Origin: Adiantum capillus-veneris
Lineage: Eukaryota > Streptophyta > Polypodiopsida > Polypodiales > Pteridaceae
Length of the DNA: 64,000 nt
Assembly (NCBI GenBank): GCA_014529385.2
Contig: CM043945.1
Span: forward strand, 97,692,612 to 97,756,611
Reading direction: 5' to 3'
Shown: positions 39,291 through 53,405 of the stretch, piece by piece
Numbering within the stretch: position 1 is the first letter of the stretch
How the letters are laid out: every line of letters begins with the position of its first letter
The notes under the pieces: generated by a model
The model's database searches: none
Seen by the model: the letters and a program-made list of their open reading frames with translations, nothing else
Told to the model about the DNA's origin: nothing
Made by a program: the position numbers and the translations under genes

Positions 39291-42060
39291 CTATTGCTGC
39301 AGATACATGGCAAATGCTTGAAACATTTGCGTGACTACATGATCAAAGTGCATCCCATGTGTCTCTAGATTTTCATCCATGGCTAACAAAGTGTGTATAT
39401 TGATTCAAAAACTCCCACATCCAATACCAAAACCATAAACCATAATCCAATCACATCACATGGGTGATCACTCCACCCAACTCGGGTGAGGCACAACCAA
39501 TCCTGCATAACCATTTTAGAACATAACATGGCTGCAAAACATTCCGCATCATAATCATATGGCAAAAAAAAAACCAAGAGCCCCACTGGCTTACACCATA
39601 AAATTCACAACCATAATCCAAGAGGGAATCTCATCCCTTAACCACAAATCATATTCACATTGAACCAACTACTAGAGTTGGATGTTGACATATCCATTAC
39701 TGTCAATCGGAGCCCACACACATGGCCCTTAAGAAATGAGTTTTTTTTGCATAAAATAAGTCTGACTAGAAACTAAACATGATTTTAAAATCCAATTTTG
39801 ACAACATCTAATTATGCAAATTCGATGCAACATATCTGCACTTCACCCCTCTAGCACATAGAGCTAGTTTTGACCTAGAAAGGTGGAAAGAATCATACCC
39901 ATGCACATGAGGTATCCGCATTTAACTGTAAGGTTCCATACATTATATGATATCATTTCATCACCATAATCATGATGCAAAACAGCTCAGATCCTTAGGT
40001 CTTAGGTCGACCATAAACCATAACTTCACACATATGCAAAAAATAACTTTTTGCCATTTTTGAGAGCATACATAACATGCAAGTGAAAGTGTTTGACCTC
40101 AAACCAATGCATCAAGCTCAGATCCATGATATAGACTAACACTTTATCACATCACTTTACCAATATGATACTCATATAGCAAACGGTAACAGAGAAAGAA
40201 AGCCACTTTATTCATATCTGCCTGTGAGGTTCAGATTGTCTAACCATATACCCTCACACAAGTCTATGGAGATCTAATACTTGAAATAAACTCACCAAAA
40301 TAAACCATAAATCATATATGAACAGCTTGATTAAGTCATGACGTCATATGGTACTCCCCCTAGGTAGCACCTCTACACGACTAAGTGAACCCGGTTATGG
40401 AATGATTACTAACTCACATACCCAAGGTGATAATGGAGACTTAAATGCATTTATCATCAATTTTAATCAATATTTTCAATTGGCTAAGTGGGGTTTCCCA
40501 TCCGGTGAATCTATATAGTGGTTCTTCAAGGAGCCTGGGGTCCAAAATTTTGACAGTGCAATGGTCAGCAAGCTATTTTTTTACCATATCTCTTAGCTCG
40601 TGTGTGATTTTTACATGACACTCACGAAAGAAAATGTTTTAAACGATGTGTTTTATCTCTGTTTTAAAGGGTTCGGGCGGATTCACAACGGTTTGTGAGT
40701 TATGACCAAAACATTATTCCTACCACTTCTGTGACATGAAACAAAAAGCGCTTTTTATGCACGCACATGATCATAAACACATCGTGTGCATAAATCAGTG
40801 TGTTAGACATGATGAGATAATCATGGGGCAACTTATACGCAATTGGAAAAACATACACGTTTATATATGAAGAATAACGACCGAGAGGGTATCTACTCAG
40901 AAAAACGACATAGAGAGAGAGAGATGACGATGGCTGTGGAGTTTAGAGCTTATCACCGTGCTTTAGAATTGATGAGGGGCTATTGAAAGGATTCTTGTTC
41001 AGAGAGCACGTACACTGTGAAACGAGAGAGGAGATAGTGAGCAAGTAGAGAGAGAGTATCCTTCTCCTTCTTCTTCCTCCCGTAAACGAGAGAGAAGAGT
41101 TTAAGGAGATGGTGACGAAGAGCATGCACCACTCCATATAATAGGTACGTATTGCCTTGCGATAGTAGATGCAACTGATGGCACTGAAAACTAAGCAATA
41201 ACTGTCAATTTATAGGCACTCTAGCAAGCTAGAGTAATGCCCAAGGCAAGCTACTAGCTCTCCCTCTCAGTCTCGATTAGCTGAAAACTTTTGGGAGAAG
41301 ACTTCAGTCTTTTCTAAAAACATGGCATAGCTTTTGACAGTCAACTCTCCCACTTATCATTCAATTTTTACAATGAAACTGACTAATTAAACAGTATCCG
41401 GGCAACTAATGAAATCGTGACTAGACTATGCTGCACCGTGATACCCCCACATAATTATGACTTTCCGATACTACATGAACTACTTACGGTACTGCTTTTC
41501 ATAAAAATAACTCCCGTAAAAATCCCGTTTAATGTCGTTTTTTCTCCGAGTGGTTATTTTTAAATCCGACGGAGACTAAAATAATTTTTTTATGTTTAGA
41601 TAATCCTAAAAAGCACATTGCTTTCTAAAAATACCAAAAAGCACAAAAATCTAAAAATAGCATAAAAAGCAAAGTTTTCTAAAATTGAATCACGAGCTCC
41701 CCTTGTCCACTGGAATAAGAAAGCAGATTCGCTTTTCACTTAAAAGCACCTTAAATCATTAAAAGCTAAAAATAGGGTGAAAAGCGCTCAAAAAGTAGAT
41801 TTTTACAAAATTGAACTATAGCTTCCCCAAAACTCGTAGGTTAAGGATCTGACCCTGCTTTTTACAAAAAAGTGCGTAAAAGCATGAAAAAGCTAAAAAT
41901 AGTGATTTTTTTCAAAACTGAACCAAACATCCGTCTGACCTACTGAATAATGGATACGACCTTGCTTTTTTATTTTAGAACCTTACAATATTGTCAAACA
42001 GGCATCAAAATTTGACAAAGACGAACATTAGAATCAATTTTTCTTATTTTTAAAAGAGAC
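39291..42060. other. no recognisable gene
   Basis: No family motif was seen. At about 41590-41990 a degenerate tandem repeat with a period near 125 bp (aaaagctaaaaatag..., ctgaccctgctttt...) is visible, with two to three copies. Confidence 0.5.
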
Positions 42061-42078
42061 CCAAACATTGGAGATCTT

Positions 42079-42079
42079 A

Positions 42080-42145
<66 letters not shown>
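42079..42145. repeat. (CT)n microsatellite
   Basis: Uninterrupted CT repeat of about 67 bp. Confidence 0.95.
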
Positions 42146-42148
<3 letters not shown>

Positions 42149-42759
42149 TGCAACGAGAGCACCCCACAAACCTTGGCGTGGGAACTCACCCCTAGAGGAC
42201 CCCCCTACAAAGAGAAAAAAAGAAAAAATGTGCACCCCCTCAATAGGGGGGCATGGGGGTTTTTTCTCGAGGAGGGGGGATTTACCTCCCACTCCCCTTG
42301 CATGGTTAAAGATCATTGGAGGGAACCAAGATTGGAGAGATGTATAAAAAGGTGAAGCTCCAAAAGACTCCAACCTAGAGAAAATCACTCTAGCTCACAG
42401 AGCTAACCCCCCCCCCTCTCAAACTCTCAAGCTTACAACCCATGGACCCTCTCAACTAGGTGTTGTCTCATGCATCTTTTATTAGGGTGACATCGATGAC
42501 AAGTAGGATCATCTTATGACACCTCCCTTCCACCTTAGGGACTAACGTTTTCTTGTTCTTTTGTGGGTGAGGATGGCAGGTAACACACGATTCTTCTCCT
42601 CTAATACATGTGCATCAAGGAGACACTCTCCACTAGTAAAAAAAAACCCTATAAAAACTTTCTTTTTTTTCATGGCAAATTGTGTCACTGGATGTTGATA
42701 TTTTTGCAAAATTAGTCTTGTATAGCTTTCTTAACCAAAGATTGTTAAATTATTTGACA

Positions 42760-42762
<3 letters not shown>

Positions 42763-42832
<70 letters not shown>
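42763..42832. repeat. (CT)n microsatellite
   Basis: CT repeat of about 70 bp. Confidence 0.95.
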
Positions 42833-42833
<1 letters not shown>

Positions 42834-42990
42834 TCACAGTGCCCTTGGGTTGTACGCACGAACTCTATCTCTCCTCTCGGATTCACAACGCATTGCCCTC
42901 AAGCTTTGAGTGCGTGCACCCCTCGATCGTGTGTCTTTTTTTTCTTTTTGAACCCTGTAGCTTGGTGATCGCACATGCGACACGACATGC

Positions 42991-43093
<103 letters not shown>

Positions 43094-43245
43094 GCCGTTG
43101 ATATGCTTTTGTTCATCTTCAAGAGGAAACTTGGGAGGTAGACCTGTTGCTGCTGCAAGGCAAATACATGAAAATGTAGCTACAAGGGTGAAGCAATGGA
43201 TGAGAAACCCATGAAGGAAAGGAGGAAATGGAGCCGGGAAAATAG

Positions 43246-44330
43246 GCTAACCGCTTCATGGTTAAATACAGTGGATCGCAAGATGTTTTCCACTATGATG
43301 TGAGTATTGCACCATGATTTTTGATATGTAGCTTTCTCACGAGCCTGCATCAACTTTTGTTTCAAGTATTGTATGCACTATTGATGCCTTTTCTTCTATT
43401 GAATCTGGTTTATACCTTGCAGGTGAGTATTTCTTCTATTGAACCTACTTTATACCTTGCAGGTGAGTATTTCTAATGATCAGATCTCGGTGGCAATGAT
43501 GGGATTGCAAGCTAAAAAATCTATGAAACCATTATGATGAAACTTCATCAAGTATATGCCAGTGAATTTGGAGGCAAACCGTTTGCATATGATGGAGCGA
43601 AGAGCCTCTTCACCCTCGGACCCCTCAAGTTTCAAACGCAAGAATGTACAGTTCTATTAGATGAGACTACCATCAATAATTAAGTCTTCATGTAAGTTCC
43701 CCTCATTTGCATTGCACTGCAATGACTGACAACAACATTTTGTAACGTAGATCAATTCTAGCAGATGACACAAAAAACCATCACAGAGTGGCCTCTTGAA
43801 GTGGGGAGTTCAAGGTTAAGATTGAGTATGTTGCAATTGTGAAGATGACTCCAATTGGTGCAATTCTAAGTGGGCAAAAGAATGATTGAGCCTAAGATGC
43901 CTTGCGAGTACTTGACATAGTCTAGAAGTAGCACTCCGTTCCCAAGGGAGTATGTTGTTATCTCTCATTAAATCTGGCTTAAGATTAAAGTAGTTTCTCA
44001 CCATGAATGTGCAATGTAGGGGCTAGCTTTTGTTAAAACAAAACTATTTCATCACTCTATTTGGGGTGACTAATATTGATGAGGGAGTGCAAACATGTCG
44101 TGGATTTGATACAAGTTTCCGTCCTTCCATTTCAGGACTCTCACTCAATCTTGGTGAGACACAAGTGTTTGTAAATTAATTTAGGTAATTCCTCATGTGT
44201 CAAGATGCTGATGAGAGTCTTTGAGATAGATGTCACTACCACTACTATTATCAGAGCGTCAAAAGTTGTGGACTTTATTACGATGCGATTCTAGCAAGCT
44301 AATCCTAGTTGCATTGATGGAGACAAGGCT
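43246..44330 (+). pseudogene. Argonaute (AGO4-clade-like) gene fragment
   Basis: Exon-like pieces give ANRFMVKYSGSQDVFHYD (43246-43299, then a GT donor), then after an intron KLHQVYASEFGGKPFAYDG, AKSLFTLGPL and ECTVLLDE (about 43540-43660), FKVKIEYVAIVKM with DALRVLDIV (about 43810-43920), and CRGFDTSFRPSISGLSLNL followed by TTTTIIRASKVVDFI (about 44095-44280). These match, in order, the N domain, linker 1 and the start of PAZ of plant Argonautes. CRGF favours the AGO4/6/9 clade, which binds 24-nt siRNAs in RNA-directed DNA methylation. In-frame stops and the missing PAZ end, MID and PIWI make it a broken partial copy. Retained intron-exon borders indicate DNA-level duplication rather than a processed copy. 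Confidence 0.8.
43391..43470 (+). repeat. 40-bp tandem duplication of a 3' splice site
   Basis: ttcttctattga...ttataccttgcag|gtgagtat occurs at 43391-43430 and 43431-43470, so the Argonaute-like exon start and its polypyrimidine/AG acceptor are doubled. Confidence 0.85.
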
Positions 44331-44803
44331 AGGATAGTGTTAGTGTGTTTAATATTCTAGGTGTGTGCAATGTCTAAACTTCTTTTGAAGAGGTGGATGG
44401 TACGAGTCAACAATATCCACTATACAAGCATACATGGAGGGGACGAGAATAAGTCTCTCTTATTTGATCCCACTAGAGATTATGCTAAGAAGAAAGATTT
44501 GTACCAAGGCAATAGGATACATGCTAATATTCATGATAGTGGGTTACTTGAAAAGAGCACATACTAGGCAACATGTTAGTCAGTATGTCCAGTGTGACAG
44601 GTCCTTGTTGACGAGCTGCCTGTCGACAAGGTCAGTGCATACTAAGGTGGCGCACTTTTTGTGGTTAAAACCAAGTGGGAATGCTTGTGATTTTTAGCAA
44701 TTGCAAACCTTATAAATTTTAAATGTGGAGAATATTGCAGGGTTTGAGAGACAATGATGAAGATGAGAGGAGGGAAAGTGGTCTGACTATCATGCCACCA
44801 ATG

Positions 44804-44808
<5 letters not shown>

Positions 44809-44891
<83 letters not shown>
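44809..44891. repeat. (GA)n microsatellite
   Basis: GA repeat of about 83 bp. Confidence 0.95.
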
Positions 44892-44893
<2 letters not shown>

Positions 44894-45034
44894 AAAGAAG
44901 ATAGCTCTCACAAGAACAAAAGCACCATGGATGCTGAGAATCATGATGCCTGAAGAATTAGGCGGTGAGGTGCACAAAATAGTAGGACCTTGAACAATAG
45001 GGGAGACAAGGTTTAGGGTTGAGTACATTCCATT

Positions 45035-45262
45035 TGTTGGAATTAGGGTTGCAGAGAAATGCACACAGCTTGGAGAAGACGAAGGAAGCTCAAGGCACAC
45101 AATAGAGAGTGTGTTCCTTAGTATGAAAATGAAAAGATAGATAGCCCTAGAGTGATGGGCGTATATACAATGCTTGGGGAAAAAAACCTCCTAAAGAGGG
45201 AAAAAATGCCCCGGCGGTCCTAGTGTGTTCACACACATCACTACCACATGTATATGGTAACA
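45035..45262 (-). repeat. putative 3' LTR of copia element A
   Basis: On the minus strand a polypurine tract (TTTAGGGGGGATT) is followed by TGTTACCATATAC. The block ends ...AATTCCAACA, giving TG...CA ends with TGTT/AACA. It contains a TATATAC box. There is no 5' partner because the element is truncated. Confidence 0.6.
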
Positions 45263-48190
45263 AATCCCCCCTAAAGTGATGCGATGAACGAGAGCTGGCA
45301 CATGAGTAAAGGGAAGTGCCATGCCATGAGGACATGATCAGTCCACAAAGGGGAGTAAGCCCAAAGCTTTGCGGAAAGCTTCAAGCTTCTCACGAGACAA
45401 TGACTTTGTGAAAAGATCTGCAAGGTTGTCCTATGTTGGCACATAAGCCAAGTTGATCTCTCCTGCTAAGAGCCTCTTTGTGACATAGTGGTAATGCAGC
45501 TCAATGTGCTTTGTGCGAGCATGAAAAACCGGGTTTCTCGCAAGTGCCAATGCGCTCTGACTGTCAGTGTAGATAGTGTTGGCAGTGTCCTGTCCAACAC
45601 CCAAATCAGCCACCCATAAGGCGCCTGAGCCATACATACTCAACCGTAGCTGTGAAGACTTCCCTGTACTCAGCCTCACAACTCAAAGTGGCCACACATG
45701 TTTCTTCTTGCTTAACCATGATATACATGAACTGCCAAGCATGAAACAAAAACCACTAGTGGACACTCGCTTGTCAAAACAACCAGCCCAATCTGAGTCC
45801 AAAAAAGCATGTACGTCTGGCGGCAATGATCCCCCCTTGGGATAAAACAAGCCAAGATGTAAAGTGCCACTAAGGCAGCGGAAAATCCTCTTGACAACCT
45901 ACCAATGCTTAGACCCTGGGCTATGCATAAATCTGCTGACCTGTGAGACTACAAACTAAGTATCTGGCCTCGTGTTACATACATAAATGAGGCACCAATA
46001 GCCGTTTGGTAAAGAGTGACATCAGCAGGATCGCCAGCATCATGTAGAATCAACTTCAAACCTGTTTCCATGGGAGTGGCAATAGGTTTGCAATCCTCAA
46101 GTCCAAACTTACATAGCGATGTCTCTATGTAACTTTGCCTTAAATTCAGCAATATGTCTCTCATTTGATCCACTGATCAGCAAATCATCGACATAAAGAA
46201 CCACAATGAGAAGTACATCACCCTCACGCTTTACATACAATGAGCTTACTTTCTCATACCAAGCACGAGGAGATTGCTTCAACCCATACAAGGCCTTCTT
46301 ACATCTGCACACTTTGTCCTCTTGTCCTTTTATGACAAAACCACGAGGCTACGTTACATATACTTCCTCAAATATGTCACCATTCAAGAAAGAAGTAACA
46401 ATGTCTGATTGATGTACATCCCAACCAAAATGAGCTGCCAATGCACATAGAAAATGCACAATAGTCATACAACAAGTGGGAGCAAAAGTCTCTTCATAAT
46501 CTATGCCTTTTTGTTGTGCATAACCCTTTGCAACAAGTCCGAGCCGGCGATCAATCTCACCATCCGGCTTGCATTTCAACTTGTAAACCCACTTCATACC
46601 AATGGCCTTTTTGCTAGGAGGCAAATCACATAAAGGTCATGTGTCATTTTCTATAAGTGCATCATATTTTGATTGCATGGCAGCCATCCAATTTTCTGAA
46701 TTCTGTGCTTCTTCAAAAGACAGAGGCTCCTCAACATCATGTAAGATAGACACACCCAAAGCATAACAATATGATGCATAAGATGCATGGCGAGAGCTTG
46801 AATGAGTACGACTAGACAAAGGTGCATTCAATTTACTATCACGCAAAGTGTGCACCAGCCATTTTGGCATACCTCTAGCCTGCTCATTTTGAGCCCTTTC
46901 CTCATCAAGTACATCATGTACATCTGCATCAATAATAGGCTCATCTGTAACATTTTCAGAAACCCCCATAGGTTGTACATTTGCCTCATTGTAACTTACA
47001 TTCGTATTTCCACCACTGAAAAGAGGCAACAAAGTGTCATAAATGTCCTGTGAGCTTACATTACTGTCTCTAGTACATGACAGCAAGGGCTGAACAAAAT
47101 CTTCTACAAACACTACATCCAGTGAAACCAAAATAAGTTTTGTTTGTGGATGACACAACCTGTAACCTTTGCTTTCAGCACTATAACCAACAAAAATACA
47201 TTTGACAGCCTTATCATCCAATTTTTTGCGCCGTGTTTGTGGTACCAAAGAATATGCCAAACATCCAAAAACACACATGTGCTCAATAGAAGGCTTTCTA
47301 TCATGCCATGCTTCATATGGAGTAATAGACTGCAAAGACTTCATAGGACACCTGTTAAGTACAAAAGTGGCACACATGATGGCCTCAAGCCAAAAAGAAT
47401 GCGGCAAAGCTTGACTTGTGACCGTACATCGTGCCATTTCTGTCAGTGACCTATTTTTCCTCTCAGCAACACCATTCTGCTGAGGTGTATAAGGCACTAT
47501 ACATTGGTGTTTTATCCCACGACTAGCCAAAAATGCATTAAATTCATGAGACATATACTCCCCCCCTTGATTGGAACGGAGGGTGCCCATAGTACATTTC
47601 GAGACATTTTTAGCCATAGCCAGAAATTGTTTGAAGCACATAAAAACTTTGGACTTTGCTTTAAGCGGAAATACCCATGCATGCCTGGAGTAATTATCAA
47701 TGAAAGTCACGAAGTAAAGGTAATGGCCCAAGGACGGAGTTTGCATTGGCCCACAAACATCACTATGCACAAGCTGCAACCTGCATGTGGCCCGAAATGA
47801 ACCATCCTTTGGAAACTTAGAACGTTGCATCTTACCCAAAATACAGCCTTCACAAACATATTTGACAGGTGCTTCAAGAGGCGGCAAAGAAGCAACCATA
47901 TCAGATTTTTGCAAACGCAGCAAACTGACAAAATTCAGATGACCAAACCGTGCATGCCAAAGTTTTGCATCTGAAAAATCTGCAACTGCATTTGCAAAAT
48001 TTTATTCACACTTGTCATACAAAGTGAGCTTATACAGCCCACGGCACAAAAGGCCGAATGCAACAATTTCATCACTAAAAATGAGATCATGAACTGTAAA
48101 TCTGTCATCCACAAATTTGACTACAAGTCCAAGTCTAGCAAGTGCGGATACAGACAAGAGATTCTTCTTGATCCCAGGTACGTAGCTCAT
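45035..48190 (-). mobile_element. Ty1/copia element A, 5'-truncated and decayed
   Basis: Minus-strand order from 48190: VPGIKKNLLSVSALA (end of the protease-to-integrase spacer); WHARFGHLNF (about 47960); a 428-codon frame at 46637-47923 with GAG-pre-integrase and the integrase core (LQLVHSDVCGP, then LRSNQGGEYMS, PQQNGVAERKN); RT in three frames (KKAIGMKWVYKLK, KKALYGLKQSPRAWYEK, LYVDDLLIS); RNase H (TDSQSALALARNP, KHIELHYH). In the integrase the second catalytic Asp is Asn (RSNQ for the usual RSDxG). Stops (for example at 48002) and shifts abound. The gag and 5' LTR are missing, and the left part joins the palindrome at 47950. Confidence 0.85.
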
Positions 48191-49230
48191 TTTGTGACTT
48201 GTGGTGCAAGTTTATGGGTTGCATGTGAGGTATTTTGTGTGTGAAGAAGGTGGTCGTTGGCATGCCCCCAAAAGCAAATATCCATGTCAAGCAAAGTTTT
48301 GTTGTAGTAAGGAGAAGTTCCATTAAAAAAATGGCCTTAGCCTCGTCGATGATGCTATCATGCTAAAATATCCACAATAATCTCATGACGCCACACTAGA
48401 ATGGAACATGCTAGTGCTTTGATAGATGAGAAGGTGAAGGTTAAGGTACATCAGTTCATTGTTCTAGTTTCTCAACAAGGAAACAAGGCACCAAAAACGA
48501 GTTAAATATCAGAAGCAAAGAATCTACATCTAGTGGCAATGTCACACTCAGTACCCAACCAAGTAAGTGTTGTTATCTATATTTTTCTTTAAGTGGTTAT
48601 TGATTAAGTACTTAATTAGAGCTTTAAAAACATTTGATTAGAGTACTTATTGATTATGTACTCTAACTAGAGAATAGTCACTTACTTTGAATTTATAGAG
48701 CATGATTTTAGACGTAGCTGTAATTTGATTAACTTAGTGAAAGAGTTTATAAGGTGTATCAAGGAGGCAGTAGCAAATAATTATGAGTGTATGTAGTCAT
48801 CAATGAAGAGGATTAAATAGAGATTAGAAACTAATAGAATGAGATTGAAGAGTGAATTTTGAGATGCATTCAGAATTGAAAAAGGACACTAGATTAGAGG
48901 AGAGGAAAAGGTTAGTATCTAAGAGGAGAGTAGAAGTTTAGGACCTCTGAATGTAATCTCAGAAGACAAGTTACAATGGTTAGTAGAATGAAATTTTGAT
49001 TAGTGCAGGTTTATGAGAGATTAAGAGGAAGGGAGGGAGTGATTGAGAGGAGGCAAGGGAGATTACACAGAGAGATTAGAAGAGATTAGGGAGTGATTAA
49101 GAGGACCTGAGGGTATTACACAAAAAGATTATATATCTTATTACACATAGAGATTAGAAGATATTAGGGAGTGATTAAGAGGACCTGAGGGTATTACACA
49201 AAGAGATTAGAAGAAGATATCTCACACACA

Positions 49231-49782
<552 letters not shown>

Positions 49783-50301
49783 TATCATGCTTGGAGGTCA
49801 AATATGACCTATGGGACCAAATGAACATGTCACATGGTGTGAGTGGAGGTCATAAGTGACTCTCAATGCTCAAAAATGATTGAAATGAGCATCGCAATAG
49901 AGAGTCCACATCATGGTTGGGAGAGGAAGGTATGTAGGGAGAGCTCATGGATGAATATATGGGGAAAAGAGGACCTAATGTGGTCAAAAGCTGAGCACTC
50001 AAGTAGTGTGTGGTACTCACTCTCCCTTACTTGACAAGGGCATAAGGTGCAAAGTAAGGGAGAGTGAGTACCACACACTACTTGAGTGCTCAGCTTTTGA
50101 CCACATTAGGTCCTCTTTTCCCCATATATTCATCCATGAGCTCTCCCTACATACCTTCCTCTCCCAACCATGATGTGGACTCTCTATTGCGATGCTCATT
50201 TCAATCATTTTTGAGCATTGAGAGTCACTTATGACCTCCACTCACACCATGTGACATGTTCATTTGGTCCCATAGGTCATATTTGACCTCCAAGCATGAT
50301 A

Positions 50302-50865
<564 letters not shown>

Positions 50866-52149
50866 TGTGTGTGAGATATCTTCTTCTAATCTCTTTGTGT
50901 AATACCCTCAGGTCCTCTTAATCACTCCCTAATATCTTCTAATCTCTATGTGTAATAAGATATATAATCTTTTTGTGTAATACCCTCAGGTCCTCTTAAT
51001 CACTCCCTAATCTCTTCTAATCTCTCTGTGTAATCTCCCTTCCCTCCTCTCAATCACTCCCTCCCTTCCTCTTAATCTCTCATAAACCTACACTAATCAA
51101 AATTTCATTCTACTAACCATTGTAACTTGTCTTCTGAGATTACATTCAGAGGTCCTAAACTTCTACTCTCCTCTTAGATACTAACCTTTTCCTCTCCTCT
51201 AATCTAGTGTCCTTTTTCAATTCTGAATGCATCTCAAAATTCACTCTTCAATCTCATTCTATTAGTTTCTAATCTCTATTTAATCCTCTTCATTGATGAC
51301 TACATACACTCATAATTATTTGCTACTGCCTCCTTGATACACCTTATAAACTCTTTCACTAAGTTAATCAAATTACAGCTACGTCTAAAATCATGCTCTA
51401 TAAATTCAAAGTAAGTGACTATTCTCTAGTTAGAGTACATAATCAATAAGTACTCTAATCAAATGTTTTTAAAGCTCTAATTAAGTACTTAATCAATAAC
51501 CACTTAAAGAAAAATATAGATAACAACACTTACTTGGTTGGGTACTGAGTGTGACATTGCCACTAGATGTAGATTCTTTGCTTCTGATATTTAACTCGTT
51601 TTTGGTGCCTTGTTTCCTTGTTGAGAAACTAGAAAAATGAACTGATGTACCTTAAACTTCACCTTCTCATCTATCAAAGCACTAGCATGTTCCATTCTAG
51701 TGTGGCGTCATGAGATTATTGTGGATATTTTAGCATGATAGCATCATCGACGAGGCTAAGGCCATTTTTTTAATGGAACTTCTCCTTACTACAACAAAAC
51801 TTTGCTTGACATGGATATTTGCTTTTGGGGGCATGCCAACGACCACCTTCTTCACACACAAAATACCTCACATGCAACCCATAAACTTGCACCACAAGTC
51901 ACAAAATGAGCTACGTACCTGGGATCAAGAAGAATCTCTTGTCTGTATCCGCACTTGCTAGACTTGGACTTGTAGTCAAATTTGTGGATGACAGATTTAC
52001 AGTTCATGATCTCATTTTTAGTGATGAAATTGTTGCATTCGGCCTTTTGTGCCGTGGGCTGTATAAGCTCACTTTGTATGACAAGTGTGAATAAAATTTT
52101 GCAAATGCAGTTGCAGATTTTTCAGATGCAAAACTTTGGCATGCACTCA

Positions 52150-52545
52150 ACGGGATGGGCTCAAGGATATAGGGATGGGTTCGGTTACCTCGTTCGGAGA
52201 AGAAGAGAGATTTGTAGTTTGGGGCAATGTGTGTGGTGTAATGGCTGAAGCAAGAACCTCCGGATTTCTCCCCAAGCCGTGATACATTGGCCTTGTAAGA
52301 AGGTCTCATTAACTTGGGAGTCGATCAACGCATCCTTGACCAAGTGACATGCATCCCATCTTCCAAACCATTTCTTGATGTCAAGCATCCACCCCGAACT
52401 TAGTATTTTGCTATTGCATGTCTTTTGGACCTTTTGACTTGCTTCATATGCGATTCTAGGAAGTCGATGCAAAGGTCTACGTTGTGTGTTAAGCATGTAC
52501 TCCACAATCCTTTGCATGCCCAAGACCTCAATGGGAAGCGATCCG
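52150..52545 (-). pseudogene. LINE C-terminal region, downstream piece
   Basis: On the minus strand, SLPIEVLGMQRIVEYMLNTQ, then HRLPRIAYEASQKVQKT and ILSSGWMLDIKKWFGRWDA. This resembles the conserved region C-terminal to reverse transcriptase in non-LTR elements (the ...VEVWG...VQKxFL...PxxLLxxE.G.xPIE... block). The upstream half is at 58119-58260; removing the copia element and one ATCCG copy joins LLLRESG to SLPIEVLG in frame. Confidence 0.65.
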
Positions 52546-53345
52546 TGTTAGGAAATAAGACGTAGCTAAATAGATAATTGAGTAGATTACTTAATGGAGA
52601 GAGACAGATTTATATACACGAGATTATAGAGTAGAGAGAGAGAGAGAGAATACACACGATATATGTGGTTCACCCAATGTGGGCTACGTCCACGGGAAAG
52701 CAGCCACTCAATGGCTTTAGTACTTCAAAACAAGAAGTAGTTTACAAAGGGATTATACCCTTAATGGAGCTCCCGCCTTGCTTCACTCTCACCACCTCAC
52801 ACTCACCTTGTTGCATCAACTTCACACTATGAAATGTGTGTAGAAATGGCCTCCTTTTAAGGCCAAAAGGGCTGCCCTCTCTTATGAGAGATAGCCATGT
52901 GTAGCCTCCCTTGTGGGAATAAGTCCAAATCGGACCCTCCAATCCGCCCATGTGTGGCCGCCCTTGAGAAGACAAGTCCGCTTTTGAATTCGGCCACCGG
53001 CCATTGAATTCGGCCACCGGCCACCAGCCATTGACTTCCGACCACCGGCCATCGGCCATTGACTACCGGCCACCGGCCAACCGACCGGTTGTTTTCCGAC
53101 CACTTTCTGGCCGCCGTCCGGCCATAATATTCCGACGAAAAAGAATATTCCGACAAAAAAAAAGTCTCGGGGAACTCCGCCCCCGAGGCCTTTAAAGTTG
53201 CCCTTGATTCTTGTCCGTGAAAATTGTGGTTTCCGGTGAGTGATTTTCCTTCACGCACGATGGCTTCTCCTCATAATGGGGGCCTTACAAATGTGCGCTT
53301 TTACCACAGAAAATTACAAGGGTAAATCAGGCTCCATACTTAACA
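52546..53345 (-). repeat. 3' LTR of copia element B
   Basis: 800 bp. It contains a short GA tract and a run of ~20-bp units based on ggccaccggccattgaattc (52986-53090). It has one more 20-bp unit than the partner LTR. Confidence 0.95.
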
Positions 53346-53405
53346 ATCTCCCACTTGGAGACTGATCTCCAAACCAAACCTGTGACTGCTTTCCATTCTG
53401 GATTC

